5,435 nt of DNA, from assembly GCA_946543095.1 (NCBI GenBank), contig CAMNLO010000138.1, forward strand, positions 1 through 5,435, written 5' to 3'. The notes beneath the pieces are model-generated. The model saw nothing but the letters and a program-made list of their open reading frames with translations. It was not told where the DNA came from and did not search any database. The translations under genes and the position numbers were made by a program. The first letter of the stretch is position 1; each line of letters starts with the position of its first letter. Source of the DNA: an uncultured bacterium (GTDB lineage: Bacteria; Bacillota; Clostridia; Lachnospirales; Lachnospiraceae). Shown here piece after piece: positions 1-5,435 of the stretch.

Positions 1-8
1 TTCTCCTC
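1..8 (-). promoter_or_regulatory. Possible ribosome binding site for a gene beyond the left edge
   Basis: On the minus strand the last bases of the window read GAGGAGAA, a good Shine-Dalgarno-like sequence. It lies about 67 nt after the stop of the STAS gene, so a further gene of the same operon could start just outside the window. Purine-rich octamers arise by chance, and the start codon it would serve cannot be seen. An ATG at 37-35 also opens a frame to the edge (MKIHTRQYKMRR), but the only upstream purine run touches that ATG, so it is a weaker candidate start. Confidence 0.3.
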
Positions 9-74
9 ATTTTGTACTGCCTGGTGTGGATCTTCATTCCTTACTGCTGTCTATAAAGATCGTCCTGCATGGAC

Positions 75-383
75 TCAATCCTTATCGATCTCGATGAAAT
101 TCTCGAATCCCGCTCCCTTTAAGATGGACAGGATGTCTTCACCGGCGTGCCTGATGATGACCTTTCCCCCCTTTTCCTTCATGGCGGTGTGGAGCATCAT
201 GATCTGACGAAGGCCCGAAGAAGCCGTATAGACCAGATTTCTCATATCCAGTACCGCATTCTGCGCCCTGCCCAGATAGGCTTTGGACTCCGTCATCAGA
301 AGGGACGAATCGGCGGCTGTCATCTCTCCCTCCAGCTCCAGCACCATATCCTGCCCCACCATATTTGCGTACACCTTAAACAT
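75..383 (-). CDS. STAS-domain protein, anti-sigma factor antagonist-like
   Basis: This is a 102-residue cytoplasmic protein consisting of one STAS domain. A beta-strand start (FKVYANMVGQDMVLELEGEM) is followed by a helix, then VLDMRNLVYTASSGLRQIMM, then the basic strand GGKVIIRHA and the C-terminal helix with ILKGAGFENFIEI. In the SpoIIAA/RsbV family a serine in the DSSGL loop is phosphorylated by a serine kinase/anti-sigma partner, and phosphorylation controls partner release. Here the loop is TASSGL: the serine next to glycine (Ser56) is present, but the usual Asp two positions earlier is Ala54. The ATG start is supported by AAGGAG at 392-397, 8 nt upstream. The gene lies 31 nt after the stop of the 327-residue gene, so the two are probably cotranscribed. 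No matching anti-sigma kinase or PP2C phosphatase is visible in the window, so its target is unknown. The family call is firm and the role is inferred. Confidence 0.88.
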   Translation of the reverse strand: MFKVYANMVGQDMVLELEGEMTAADSSLLMTESKAYLGRAQNAVLDMRNLVYTASSGLRQIMMLHTAMKEKGGKVIIRHAGEDILSILKGAGFENFIEIDKD

Positions 384-414
384 CCATCTTTCTCCTTCTC
401 AAGAAAACTGATTC

Positions 415-1398
415 CTACTTCTTCATGGCCGCCGGCTCCTTTTTGACTTCCGGGGCTTTCTTTGATGCCTGTTTGACCGTCTGCTTTTCCGCCCGGTTCT
501 TCTTTAACAGCTTCCCTTTGTATTTCTCCGCCAGCTCCCCGGATCCGGTCTCCAGCATGGCCTTCAGCTCCACCGCGTTTTTCGTTTTTCCAAGCTCCTC
601 CAGCATCTCCCCAAAAGCGGGATTTCCCTTGATCTGGGCGATCCCTTCCTGGAAGGCCTTTCCTCCAAGCATCTTGCGCATGCCTTCCGCGTGGAAGCCC
701 CTTGCGTCGGAATTCTCCCTGGCCTCCATGGCTGATTTCTCCAGAAGGCCCAGATAAATGGTTCCGGCAGCCGCTTCCTCCAGCAGCTCCTTCGGAAGGG
801 CCTGTTCCGGGAAACACTCCAGAAAGGCATTTCTTCTGTCGCATACCTCCATGCCAAAGAGGATAATCTCGGTCTCCCGCTCCATCTTCTCCTGGCATTC
901 CTTGATCCTCCGGTAAATGGCCTCCTCATCCAGGGTCTTCTTTTCAGCCACTGCCTGACGCATGGCCTTTGCCGTGTCTATGGCATATTGGAAGGTTCCC
1001 TGGACATCCTTCGGAATGCGGGAAGCCTCCGGCGCCCCCATGGCAATGGCATTGTCCAGGTGTTCCACGATCTTTTCCCGGTAGAATTCCTCCTTCTCCT
1101 CCGTCAGGGTTCCCTTCTTCTTTTCCTCACGGTATTGCTCAAAGGTTTCGGCCGCTTCCTTTAATTCGGAGACAAACTCCCTCACGGGATATTTTGCCTG
1201 CTCCATGTAGAAATAGCAGCGGGGGGTGCTTAAGGCTGCCTCGGAAAGCATGATGAAAAACAGGGGGGATTGCTTCTCCCGCTCCTCATAAAGCCGTTTG
1301 ATGTCCATCATGTAGGAAAGCTCGGTGATGTTCTGGGAATTTTCTGTTTTCTCCTCTTCCTCTTCCAGATATGTCAGATCAGGCATATAAATCCCCAT
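415..1398 (-). CDS. Hypothetical protein, helical, with Lys/Ala-rich tail
   Basis: I do not recognise this 327-residue protein. It has no signal peptide or membrane segment and is predominantly charged and helical. It has an acidic N-terminus (LEEEEEKTEN, about residues 11-20), a more hydrophobic patch (SPLFFIMLSEAALSTPRCYF, about 44-63), long Glu/Lys-rich helices (about 76-175), an Ala/Gly-rich part (about 205-290) and a basic tail from about 293 rich in Lys and Ala. Such a tail could bind nucleic acid or an acidic partner, but this is inference. The frame stays open upstream to an ATG at 1504-1506, giving 363 residues, but those 36 extra residues are the translated structured repeat. I therefore start at ATG 1396-1398, with ATG 1384-1386 (323 residues) as an alternative. 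The best Shine-Dalgarno, AAAGGAGG at 1521-1528, is separated from this start by the whole repeat. It is probably in an operon with the STAS gene 31 nt downstream, and its function may be tied to that protein. Confidence 0.75.
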   Translation of the reverse strand: MGIYMPDLTYLEEEEEKTENSQNITELSYMMDIKRLYEEREKQSPLFFIMLSEAALSTPRCYFYMEQAKYPVREFVSELKEAAETFEQYREEKKKGTLTEEKEEFYREKIVEHLDNAIAMGAPEASRIPKDVQGTFQYAIDTAKAMRQAVAEKKTLDEEAIYRRIKECQEKMERETEIILFGMEVCDRRNAFLECFPEQALPKELLEEAAAGTIYLGLLEKSAMEARENSDARGFHAEGMRKMLGGKAFQEGIAQIKGNPAFGEMLEELGKTKNAVELKAMLETGSGELAEKYKGKLLKKNRAEKQTVKQASKKAPEVKKEPAAMKK

Positions 1399-1399
1399 T

Positions 1400-1518
1400 C
1401 CGGAGCGTAAGCGACGGGGCGAGCCGAATTTCAGATTCGGCTCTGCCATCAGGCAATTTGTGACGCTCCGGCACAAATTGCGGTGTGAAAAATCATGTAT
1501 CAACATGATTTTTCACAC
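1400..1518 (-). repeat. Structured repeat/RNA-like element between SD and start codon
   Basis: Read on the minus strand, this stretch holds three perfect hairpins in a row. Hairpin A has a 16-bp stem (1503-1518 with 1483-1498) and a 4-nt loop. Hairpin B has a 10-bp stem (1472-1481 with 1453-1462) and the 9-nt loop CCGGAGCGT. Hairpin C has a 9-bp stem (1435-1443 with 1421-1429) and a 5-nt loop. A 12-nt linker is followed by ACGCTCCGG at 1400-1408, the exact complement of the whole loop of hairpin B, so a pseudoknot-like closure or alternative pairing is possible. The element begins 2 nt after a strong Shine-Dalgarno and ends 1 nt before an ATG. Its size and dense palindromes suggest a dispersed repeat (MITE- or REP-like) or a small structured RNA. 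It resembles repeats I associate with Lachnospiraceae genomes, but copy number cannot be tested here. No target-site duplication is evident. Confidence 0.7.
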
Positions 1519-1520
1519 TA

Positions 1521-1548
1521 CCTCCTTTGGGCAGCTGATCTGCCGCCC
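1521..1548 (-). promoter_or_regulatory. Strong Shine-Dalgarno preceded by a hairpin
   Basis: On the minus strand a 7-bp hairpin (GGGCGGC, loop AGATCA, GCTGCCC; 1529-1548, one G-U pair) is followed directly by AAAGGAGG (1521-1528) and then by the structured repeat after two bases. The Shine-Dalgarno is therefore left single-stranded between two stable stems. The nearest ATG (1504-1506) is 14 nt away, which is far, and lies inside the stem of hairpin A. The GTG at 1516-1518 is followed at once by TGA. This suggests the site belonged to the 327-residue gene before the repeat came in, or serves it across the folded repeat. Confidence 0.6.
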
Positions 1549-1574
1549 CCTGTTTCGGATTCTTTGATCATCTT

Positions 1575-1583
1575 ATCATACCA
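1575..1583 (-). promoter_or_regulatory. Probable extended -10 promoter of the 327-residue gene/STAS operon
   Basis: On the minus strand TGGTATGAT has an extended -10 (TGN) followed by a hexamer one base off TATAAT. No good -35 sits at the right distance: TTTACA at 1594-1599 is only 13 bp upstream, and the 17-bp position carries GCATTT. Extended -10 promoters can work with a poor -35. Transcription would begin near 1568 and give a leader of about 170 nt that includes the hairpin, the Shine-Dalgarno and the structured repeat. It lies in the gap after the kinase gene, so the downstream pair may be transcribed independently of the kinase. Confidence 0.4.
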
Positions 1584-1625
1584 CAAATGAAGCTGTAAAA
1601 TGCTATCCCTCGGGTGAAAAAACTC

Positions 1626-4600
1626 TCAGTCCAGAGCCTCCTGCAGCCGGGGCAGAAGGCCGCGGTAGCCGGTGAGAAAGTCCGGCAGAAGCTCCCTTAC
1701 CAGTTCGGCATTTCCTGCCCTTGCAGCCGTCTCCAGCTTAGCGGCCTGATCCGCCAGGGATTCTGCCCCCACGGATCTGGACATGGATTTTAAGGAATGG
1801 ATATCCAGGGCAAAGGTCTCCAGATCTCCCGCCGCCAACGCCTCCTCCAGCTGTTTGCTCCGCTCCTCAATGGAGTCCCTGTAGGTGTGAAGGGCAAACA
1901 CATATTCCTCCGCATCCCCGCAGTATTCGATTCCCTTCTCGGGAGAGAGCAGCCGGATGTCAAGAAGCTTCGGAGGAAGCTTCCCCACCTCGTCATCCTC
2001 TCCCGGGGCATCGGAAGCGTCCTGTTCCAGCAGCTCCCCGGGCAGATACGTCCTGAGCACATTTTCCATATCCGACATGTTCACCGGCTTTGTCAGGTAG
2101 TCCGTAAAGCCGGCCTCCAGCATCCGCTCCCTGTCCCCGGACACGGCGCTGGCTGTCAGAGAGATCACGGGGGTGCGGGCAAATTTCTCCGGGAAGCGCA
2201 TGGAGAGCTCCCGAAGGGTCTCTATGCCGTCGATCCCCGGCATACGATAGTCCAGAAAGACCATGTGGTAGTCGTTTTCCTCAAACAGCTCAATGCACTC
2301 CGCGCCGCCGGATGCCGTGTCCGTCTGCATCCCCGTCCGTTTTAACAGCGCCACGATGACCTGCAGGTTCATGGGGGTATCGTCCACAATGAGGATCCTG
2401 GCCCCCGGCGCCCTGAAAGGCGCCTGCTCCCGCTTTTGCCCTGCGGCATCGGAAAGGATGGTGTCCTTGTCAAAATGCCCGATCAGCTCCTCATCCGCGA
2501 TGCCCTGCTTTAAGGTGAAATAGAATCTGGAGCCCACGTCATAGGTGCTCTCCACCTCCAGCCTGCTGCCCATGTGCCCCAGCAGCTCACTGGTGATGGT
2601 GAGGCCCAGGCCGGTGCCCTCTACGCTGCGGTTGCGCTCCGGCTCCAGTCTTTCAAAGGAGGAGAACAGCTTTTCCATATCCCGCTGCCTGATCCCCATG
2701 CCGGTGTCCGCGACCTCCACATACAGGAAAACAGACTCATCCATCTGGCTCTCACGGCGGATGGTGAGCTTCACGGAGCCCTCCTCCGTGTATTTGACCG
2801 CATTGGTCAGAAGGTTGGTGATGATCTGCTTGACCCGAAGCTCATCGCCGTAGAGGCGTCTGGGAAGGGTCTCGTCGATATCCAGCTGGACCTCCAGCCC
2901 CTTGGAGTCCGCCCGGAAATAGACCAGATTATACAGATCCCGGATCAGATCCGCCAGGGAATAGCAAATCTCCACAAGCTCCAGCTTGCCGCTTTCGATC
3001 TTGGAGAAATCCAGGATGTTGCTGATGATCCCCAGAAGGGATGTGCCGGCCTTCTCTATGGTGTCCGAATAACCCAGGATCGTTTCGTCCTCGCATTCCC
3101 TGTTGATCATCTCATTCATCCCGAGGATCGCCGTTATGGGGGTGCGGATCTCATGAGACATATCGGAAACAAAACGGCTTTTGGCCCGGCTGGCATCCTC
3201 CGCGGCCTTTAAGGCCTCCGAGAGCATCTCACTCTTCGCCATGGACTCCCGCATCTCGCTGTCGATGTCGGCAAAGGCCGCCCCCACCGCGTGGATCATA
3301 TGATCCGCCCGGTCCTCCGGGCGCCGCACCCCCGCCATCCTGAGGCTCTCGTACTTTTCTTCGTTATTGCGGTGCACCAGATAGCGGCAGGTGATGATCA
3401 GCTCCTTCTGCAGGGCCTCTCGGATGTGGTCCTTGTCCACAAAGCTTAAAAACTCCTCTCTATAGGCCTCCGTTACATAATGATCTGCGTAGTATGCAAA
3501 AGCTTCGGAAAAGGGAAACTGCTTTTTTTCCGCATAGGGGGAATCCAGATTCCGGTCCCTGCGGTAGCATATGGCCGTATCCTGCTCCAGGTCCACATAA
3601 TAGACGCTGCGATAGTCGGAGGACAGCGCCGTAATCATGGAGTCCTGCTGCGCCCGCTTTTTCTCCTGCTCCAGAAGCTCCTCCTGCATGGCCACCTGTT
3701 CCTCCAGTTCCTGCTGGCGCACCCGGTTTTCGGTCTCGGAGACCTCCTTTTCCAGTGTGATCCTGCTGTTGCGGCGAAGCTGTCCGACAAGGACTGAAAA
3801 GACCACCGTCAGGGCCAGGGCAGTCAGAAGGGACTGGAACACGCTTCTTGAGAGAATGCTTTCGGAAACCGACCGGATCTGCTCTCCCACAATGCTCTCC
3901 CGAATCAGATAGCTTAGCATCCAGTCCGTTCTCTGGACGGGGACGTAATACAGTGTCTCCCGGAACCCGTTGTAGGAAAAGGTCACATATCCCTCATGGT
4001 GCTCCTCAAAGTCCTGCTTCACCTGTTCCCGGGAATACCCCTTTGCCATATCCGCATGCTCCAGGGCCTCCAGCAGATTGTCCTCACTGGCGAGCCCTCC
4101 CAGCACCGCATCCGTCAGCGCCACGCCGTCCTTTGTATACAGATTGCAGAAGGTAGTATTGTTATTTGTGTCTCCTCTTAAGGACATTGCCTCCAGAAGG
4201 ACCCCCATGTCGATCTCCACCAGACAGGCCAGAAGCTCATGCCCCTCGAAGGGCAGATGGTCCACGGAAACCGCAATGGCCACCCGCTTCTCCCCGGAGC
4301 TGCCGGTCTTCACAAAAACCTCCGAACCGGACAGGGTCTTATAGTCAAAGGCATAGTCCCCGATGTCGGTGCGGGTCCCCGTGGATGTGTAGATCAGTCC
4401 GTTTTCATCCACAAAGGCGAAGCGCTCCAGCCGGTAGAGCTGCTTCATTCTGGACTGATAGGCATGCAGTGCCTCCGGGCTTTCCAGATCCGCAGGCTCC
4501 ATTAAGCCTAAGGCAATGCCGATATCGCTGATATAGCCGTTTATGGTGGTGGATACCACCTGCTGGCGCCGTTTTGCCAGCTCATCCAGATACAGCAGGC

Positions 4601-4745
4601 TTACATTGTGAACCGCCGTCTGTGTGTCGCTGCCTGCCCGGTGGCCGATGGCGATGGTCCCGATGATCAGGACTGTGGCCACCGCGATGCCGCCGAGAAT
4701 GGCGATCAGGATCACATTGGATTGTTTGTTTTCTTTTGTCTTCAT
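1626..4745 (-). CDS. Hybrid sensor histidine kinase with receiver and HPt domains
   Basis: This 1039-residue membrane kinase carries a whole phosphorelay. In order it has a TM helix (about 11-33), an extracytoplasmic Cache-like sensor region (about 35-295), a second TM (about 303-322), a coiled coil (about 325-368), a degenerate PAS-like region (about 375-497) and a second helical linker. HisKA follows, with SHEIRTPI and phosphoacceptor His531. HATPase_c has the N box with Asn644/Asn648, the G1 box DTGMG from Asp680 and the G2 box GTGLGL at 710-715. The receiver (about 782-900) has acidic Asp788/Asp789, phosphoacceptor Asp832 (FLDYRMPG), Thr864 and Lys886. The HPt (about 930-1039) has His983 in IHSLKSMSRSVGA. 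All catalytic residues are present, so it should be active. By family knowledge phosphate passes His531 to Asp832 to His983 and then to a separate response regulator, which is not in the window. The start is chosen at the ATG just before the basic residues and TM1. Its GAGGGG is only 1 nt from the ATG, which is unusually tight. The ligand cannot be read from the sequence. Confidence 0.95.
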   Translation of the reverse strand: MKTKENKQSNVILIAILGGIAVATVLIIGTIAIGHRAGSDTQTAVHNVSLLYLDELAKRRQQVVSTTINGYISDIGIALGLMEPADLESPEALHAYQSRMKQLYRLERFAFVDENGLIYTSTGTRTDIGDYAFDYKTLSGSEVFVKTGSSGEKRVAIAVSVDHLPFEGHELLACLVEIDMGVLLEAMSLRGDTNNNTTFCNLYTKDGVALTDAVLGGLASEDNLLEALEHADMAKGYSREQVKQDFEEHHEGYVTFSYNGFRETLYYVPVQRTDWMLSYLIRESIVGEQIRSVSESILSRSVFQSLLTALALTVVFSVLVGQLRRNSRITLEKEVSETENRVRQQELEEQVAMQEELLEQEKKRAQQDSMITALSSDYRSVYYVDLEQDTAICYRRDRNLDSPYAEKKQFPFSEAFAYYADHYVTEAYREEFLSFVDKDHIREALQKELIITCRYLVHRNNEEKYESLRMAGVRRPEDRADHMIHAVGAAFADIDSEMRESMAKSEMLSEALKAAEDASRAKSRFVSDMSHEIRTPITAILGMNEMINRECEDETILGYSDTIEKAGTSLLGIISNILDFSKIESGKLELVEICYSLADLIRDLYNLVYFRADSKGLEVQLDIDETLPRRLYGDELRVKQIITNLLTNAVKYTEEGSVKLTIRRESQMDESVFLYVEVADTGMGIRQRDMEKLFSSFERLEPERNRSVEGTGLGLTITSELLGHMGSRLEVESTYDVGSRFYFTLKQGIADEELIGHFDKDTILSDAAGQKREQAPFRAPGARILIVDDTPMNLQVIVALLKRTGMQTDTASGGAECIELFEENDYHMVFLDYRMPGIDGIETLRELSMRFPEKFARTPVISLTASAVSGDRERMLEAGFTDYLTKPVNMSDMENVLRTYLPGELLEQDASDAPGEDDEVGKLPPKLLDIRLLSPEKGIEYCGDAEEYVFALHTYRDSIEERSKQLEEALAAGDLETFALDIHSLKSMSRSVGAESLADQAAKLETAARAGNAELVRELLPDFLTGYRGLLPRLQEALD

Positions 4746-4774
4746 GCCCCTCTGCCCATGACCGCATCAGTCAT
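4742..4774 (-). other. Possible leader mini-ORF coupled to the kinase start
   Basis: The kinase leader contains an ATG at 4772-4774 opening a 10-codon frame (MTDAVMGRGA) whose TGA stop overlaps the kinase ATG as ATGA. Such overlaps commonly mark translational coupling, and the kinase itself lacks a well-spaced ribosome binding site. The mini-ORF has no good Shine-Dalgarno of its own; GAGGG lies 13 nt upstream. The same stretch contains a 5-bp inverted repeat (4758-4762 with 4770-4774) that could form a small hairpin. The peptide sequence itself has no recognisable function. Confidence 0.25.
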
Positions 4775-4800
4775 TTCCGTAAGATTTCCCTCATAAGCCG

Positions 4801-4829
4801 ATTATACCGGATAGGCGGCCGTATATCAA
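4801..4829 (-). promoter_or_regulatory. Sigma-A promoter of the sensor kinase gene
   Basis: On the minus strand TTGATA (4824-4829) and a perfect TATAAT (4801-4806) are separated by exactly 17 bp. This is close to the ideal vegetative promoter and points at the kinase gene. Transcription should start around 4794, giving a leader of about 50 nt. The -35 hexamer overlaps the TGA stop (4826-4828) of the upstream comEC-like gene, so the kinase has its own promoter with no true intergenic space before it. The spacer contains an imperfect palindrome (4810-4827) that could be an operator. Confidence 0.8.
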
Positions 4830-5435
4830 TCACTCCTCTCAGACAGAAAGCTGCTTACCCGCACCCTCTCCCCATCCGTCCGGAGACTCAAAGCGCCTCC
4901 TTCGTCCGTCCTGAAAACGGATGTGCCTGCCTTTCGGAGTCTGTCAAGAAGCTCCTTCCCGGGATGGCCGTAGCGGTTCCTTCTCCCCACGGAGATCATG
5001 GAGAGCTTTGGGCGAAGCGCCTGAAGCAGCGCCTCCGGCGTGGAATGATCGGAGCCGTGGTGGGCCACCTTTAACAGCGTAACAGGCCCGCAGACACTGC
5101 ATAAGCTTTCCTCCGCTTCCCCCGTCACGTCCCCGGTCAGAAGCGCCGAAAACGCCCCATACGTCAGGTTTAACACCACGGAATAGTCATTGAGATTCTC
5201 AGAGGTATAGCCCTCCGCCGGGTTTAAGACCTTCAGCTTCAGCTTCCCCTGTTCCATGGACAGCCCCTGTTTCAGAAAGCTCACCGGGATCCCCCTCTCC
5301 TTTGCCGCAGCGCGCAGCGCCTCATAGTTGTCGTTATAAAGCTGCCCTCCCGTGTCCGGCAGATAAAGCCTCCCCACCCGGATCCGCTTCCCCTCGGGAT
5401 GCTTAAGAAGCTGCAGCACTCCATTGCAATGGTCT
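4826..5435 (-). CDS. comEC: ComEC-type MBL-fold protein, C-terminal part (truncated by window edge)
   Basis: This is the 3' end of a gene that continues past the right edge. The visible part of about 202 residues matches the C-terminal metallo-beta-lactamase-fold domain of ComEC/Rec2, the membrane channel that moves single-stranded DNA into competent cells. The first visible residues read DHCNGVLQLL, the end of the HxDxDH metal-binding motif with its usual following Gly-Leu/Val. Further on are SVVLNLTYGAFSALLTGDV, carrying the conserved TGD aspartate, and LLKVAHHGSDHSTPEALL, carrying the later His metal ligands, then the typical ending with SVGRRNRYGHP. A GTG at 5417-5419 is in frame but follows the DHCNG residues, so it is not the real start. 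A stand-alone secreted MBL-fold hydrolase with the same domain is the main alternative, because the competence membrane domain would lie outside the window. The stop codon overlaps the -35 of the kinase promoter. Confidence 0.8.
   Translation of the reverse strand, partial: DHCNGVLQLLKHPEGKRIRVGRLYLPDTGGQLYNDNYEALRAAAKERGIPVSFLKQGLSMEQGKLKLKVLNPAEGYTSENLNDYSVVLNLTYGAFSALLTGDVTGEAEESLCSVCGPVTLLKVAHHGSDHSTPEALLQALRPKLSMISVGRRNRYGHPGKELLDRLRKAGTSVFRTDEGGALSLRTDGERVRVSSFLSERSD

Noticed and set aside
320..929. Long alternative frames of 192 and 121 residues on the minus strand within the 327-residue gene
   Set aside because: They overlap the better-supported gene, have Arg/Gly/Pro-rich composition typical of out-of-frame GC-rich sequence, and show no recognisable domain.
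1594..1599. TTTACA as the -35 partner of TATGAT at 1575-1580
   Set aside because: The spacer is only 13 bp, too short for a normal sigma-A promoter, so only the extended -10 was called.
1617..1636. Possible intrinsic terminator after the kinase (4-bp stem CTCT/AGAG followed by six T)
   Set aside because: The stem has only four base pairs with a 6-nt loop and overlaps the stop codon. It is too weak to call as a terminator without other support.
2574..3212. Plus-strand open frame of 212 residues antisense to the kinase
   Set aside because: It is the antisense shadow of the HisKA/HATPase coding region, which has clear conserved motifs. It shows no domain of its own.
5417..5419. GTG as the start of the MBL-fold gene
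   Set aside because: The residues just upstream (DHCNG) continue the conserved metal-binding motif, so the coding sequence runs past the window edge.
1..5435. CRISPR arrays, tRNA or rRNA genes, transposase genes
   Set aside because: No repeat-spacer pattern, no tRNA-like cloverleaf or rRNA sequence, and no transposase coding region was seen on either strand.

Overview
This 5.4 kb window carries four genes, all on the minus strand. Read in the direction of transcription, from high to low coordinates, they are the C-terminal end of a ComEC-type metallo-beta-lactamase-fold protein, a 1039-residue hybrid sensor histidine kinase, an unrecognised 327-residue helical protein, and a small STAS-domain protein. 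The moderately high GC content, the strong AGGAGG-type ribosome binding sites and the style of the kinase (extracytoplasmic sensor, PAS-like region, HisKA, HATPase, receiver and HPt in one chain) fit a gut-type Clostridia, most likely Lachnospiraceae. This placement is inference from sequence style, not from a search.

Layout: bases 4826-5435 hold the 3' end of the comEC-like gene, which runs off the right edge. A very good sigma-A promoter (TTGATA, 17 bp, TATAAT) overlaps its stop codon and drives the kinase (1626-4745) through a leader of about 50 nt. That leader contains a short ORF whose stop overlaps the kinase start codon. After the kinase comes a 227-bp gap (1399-1625) with a probable extended -10 promoter, a GC-rich hairpin, a perfect Shine-Dalgarno and a highly structured repeat of about 119 bp. 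The repeat lies between that Shine-Dalgarno and the probable start codon of the 327-residue gene (415-1398). A STAS gene with its own good ribosome binding site follows after 31 nt, probably in the same operon. The left 74 bases hold only a tiny ORF and a possible ribosome binding site for a gene outside the window.

Function: the kinase carries every phosphotransfer site of a His-Asp-His relay in one membrane protein, but its output regulator is not visible here. The downstream pair (unknown protein plus STAS) may be a partner-switching or signalling module. The adjacency suggests a link to the kinase but does not prove one.

The most interesting signal is the structured element at 1400-1518. 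It has three perfect hairpins, and the 9-nt loop of the middle one is perfectly complementary to the 9 nt that end one base before the start codon. It looks like a mobile or repeat-type RNA element that has inserted between a Shine-Dalgarno and its start codon, and its fold might bring the two back together.
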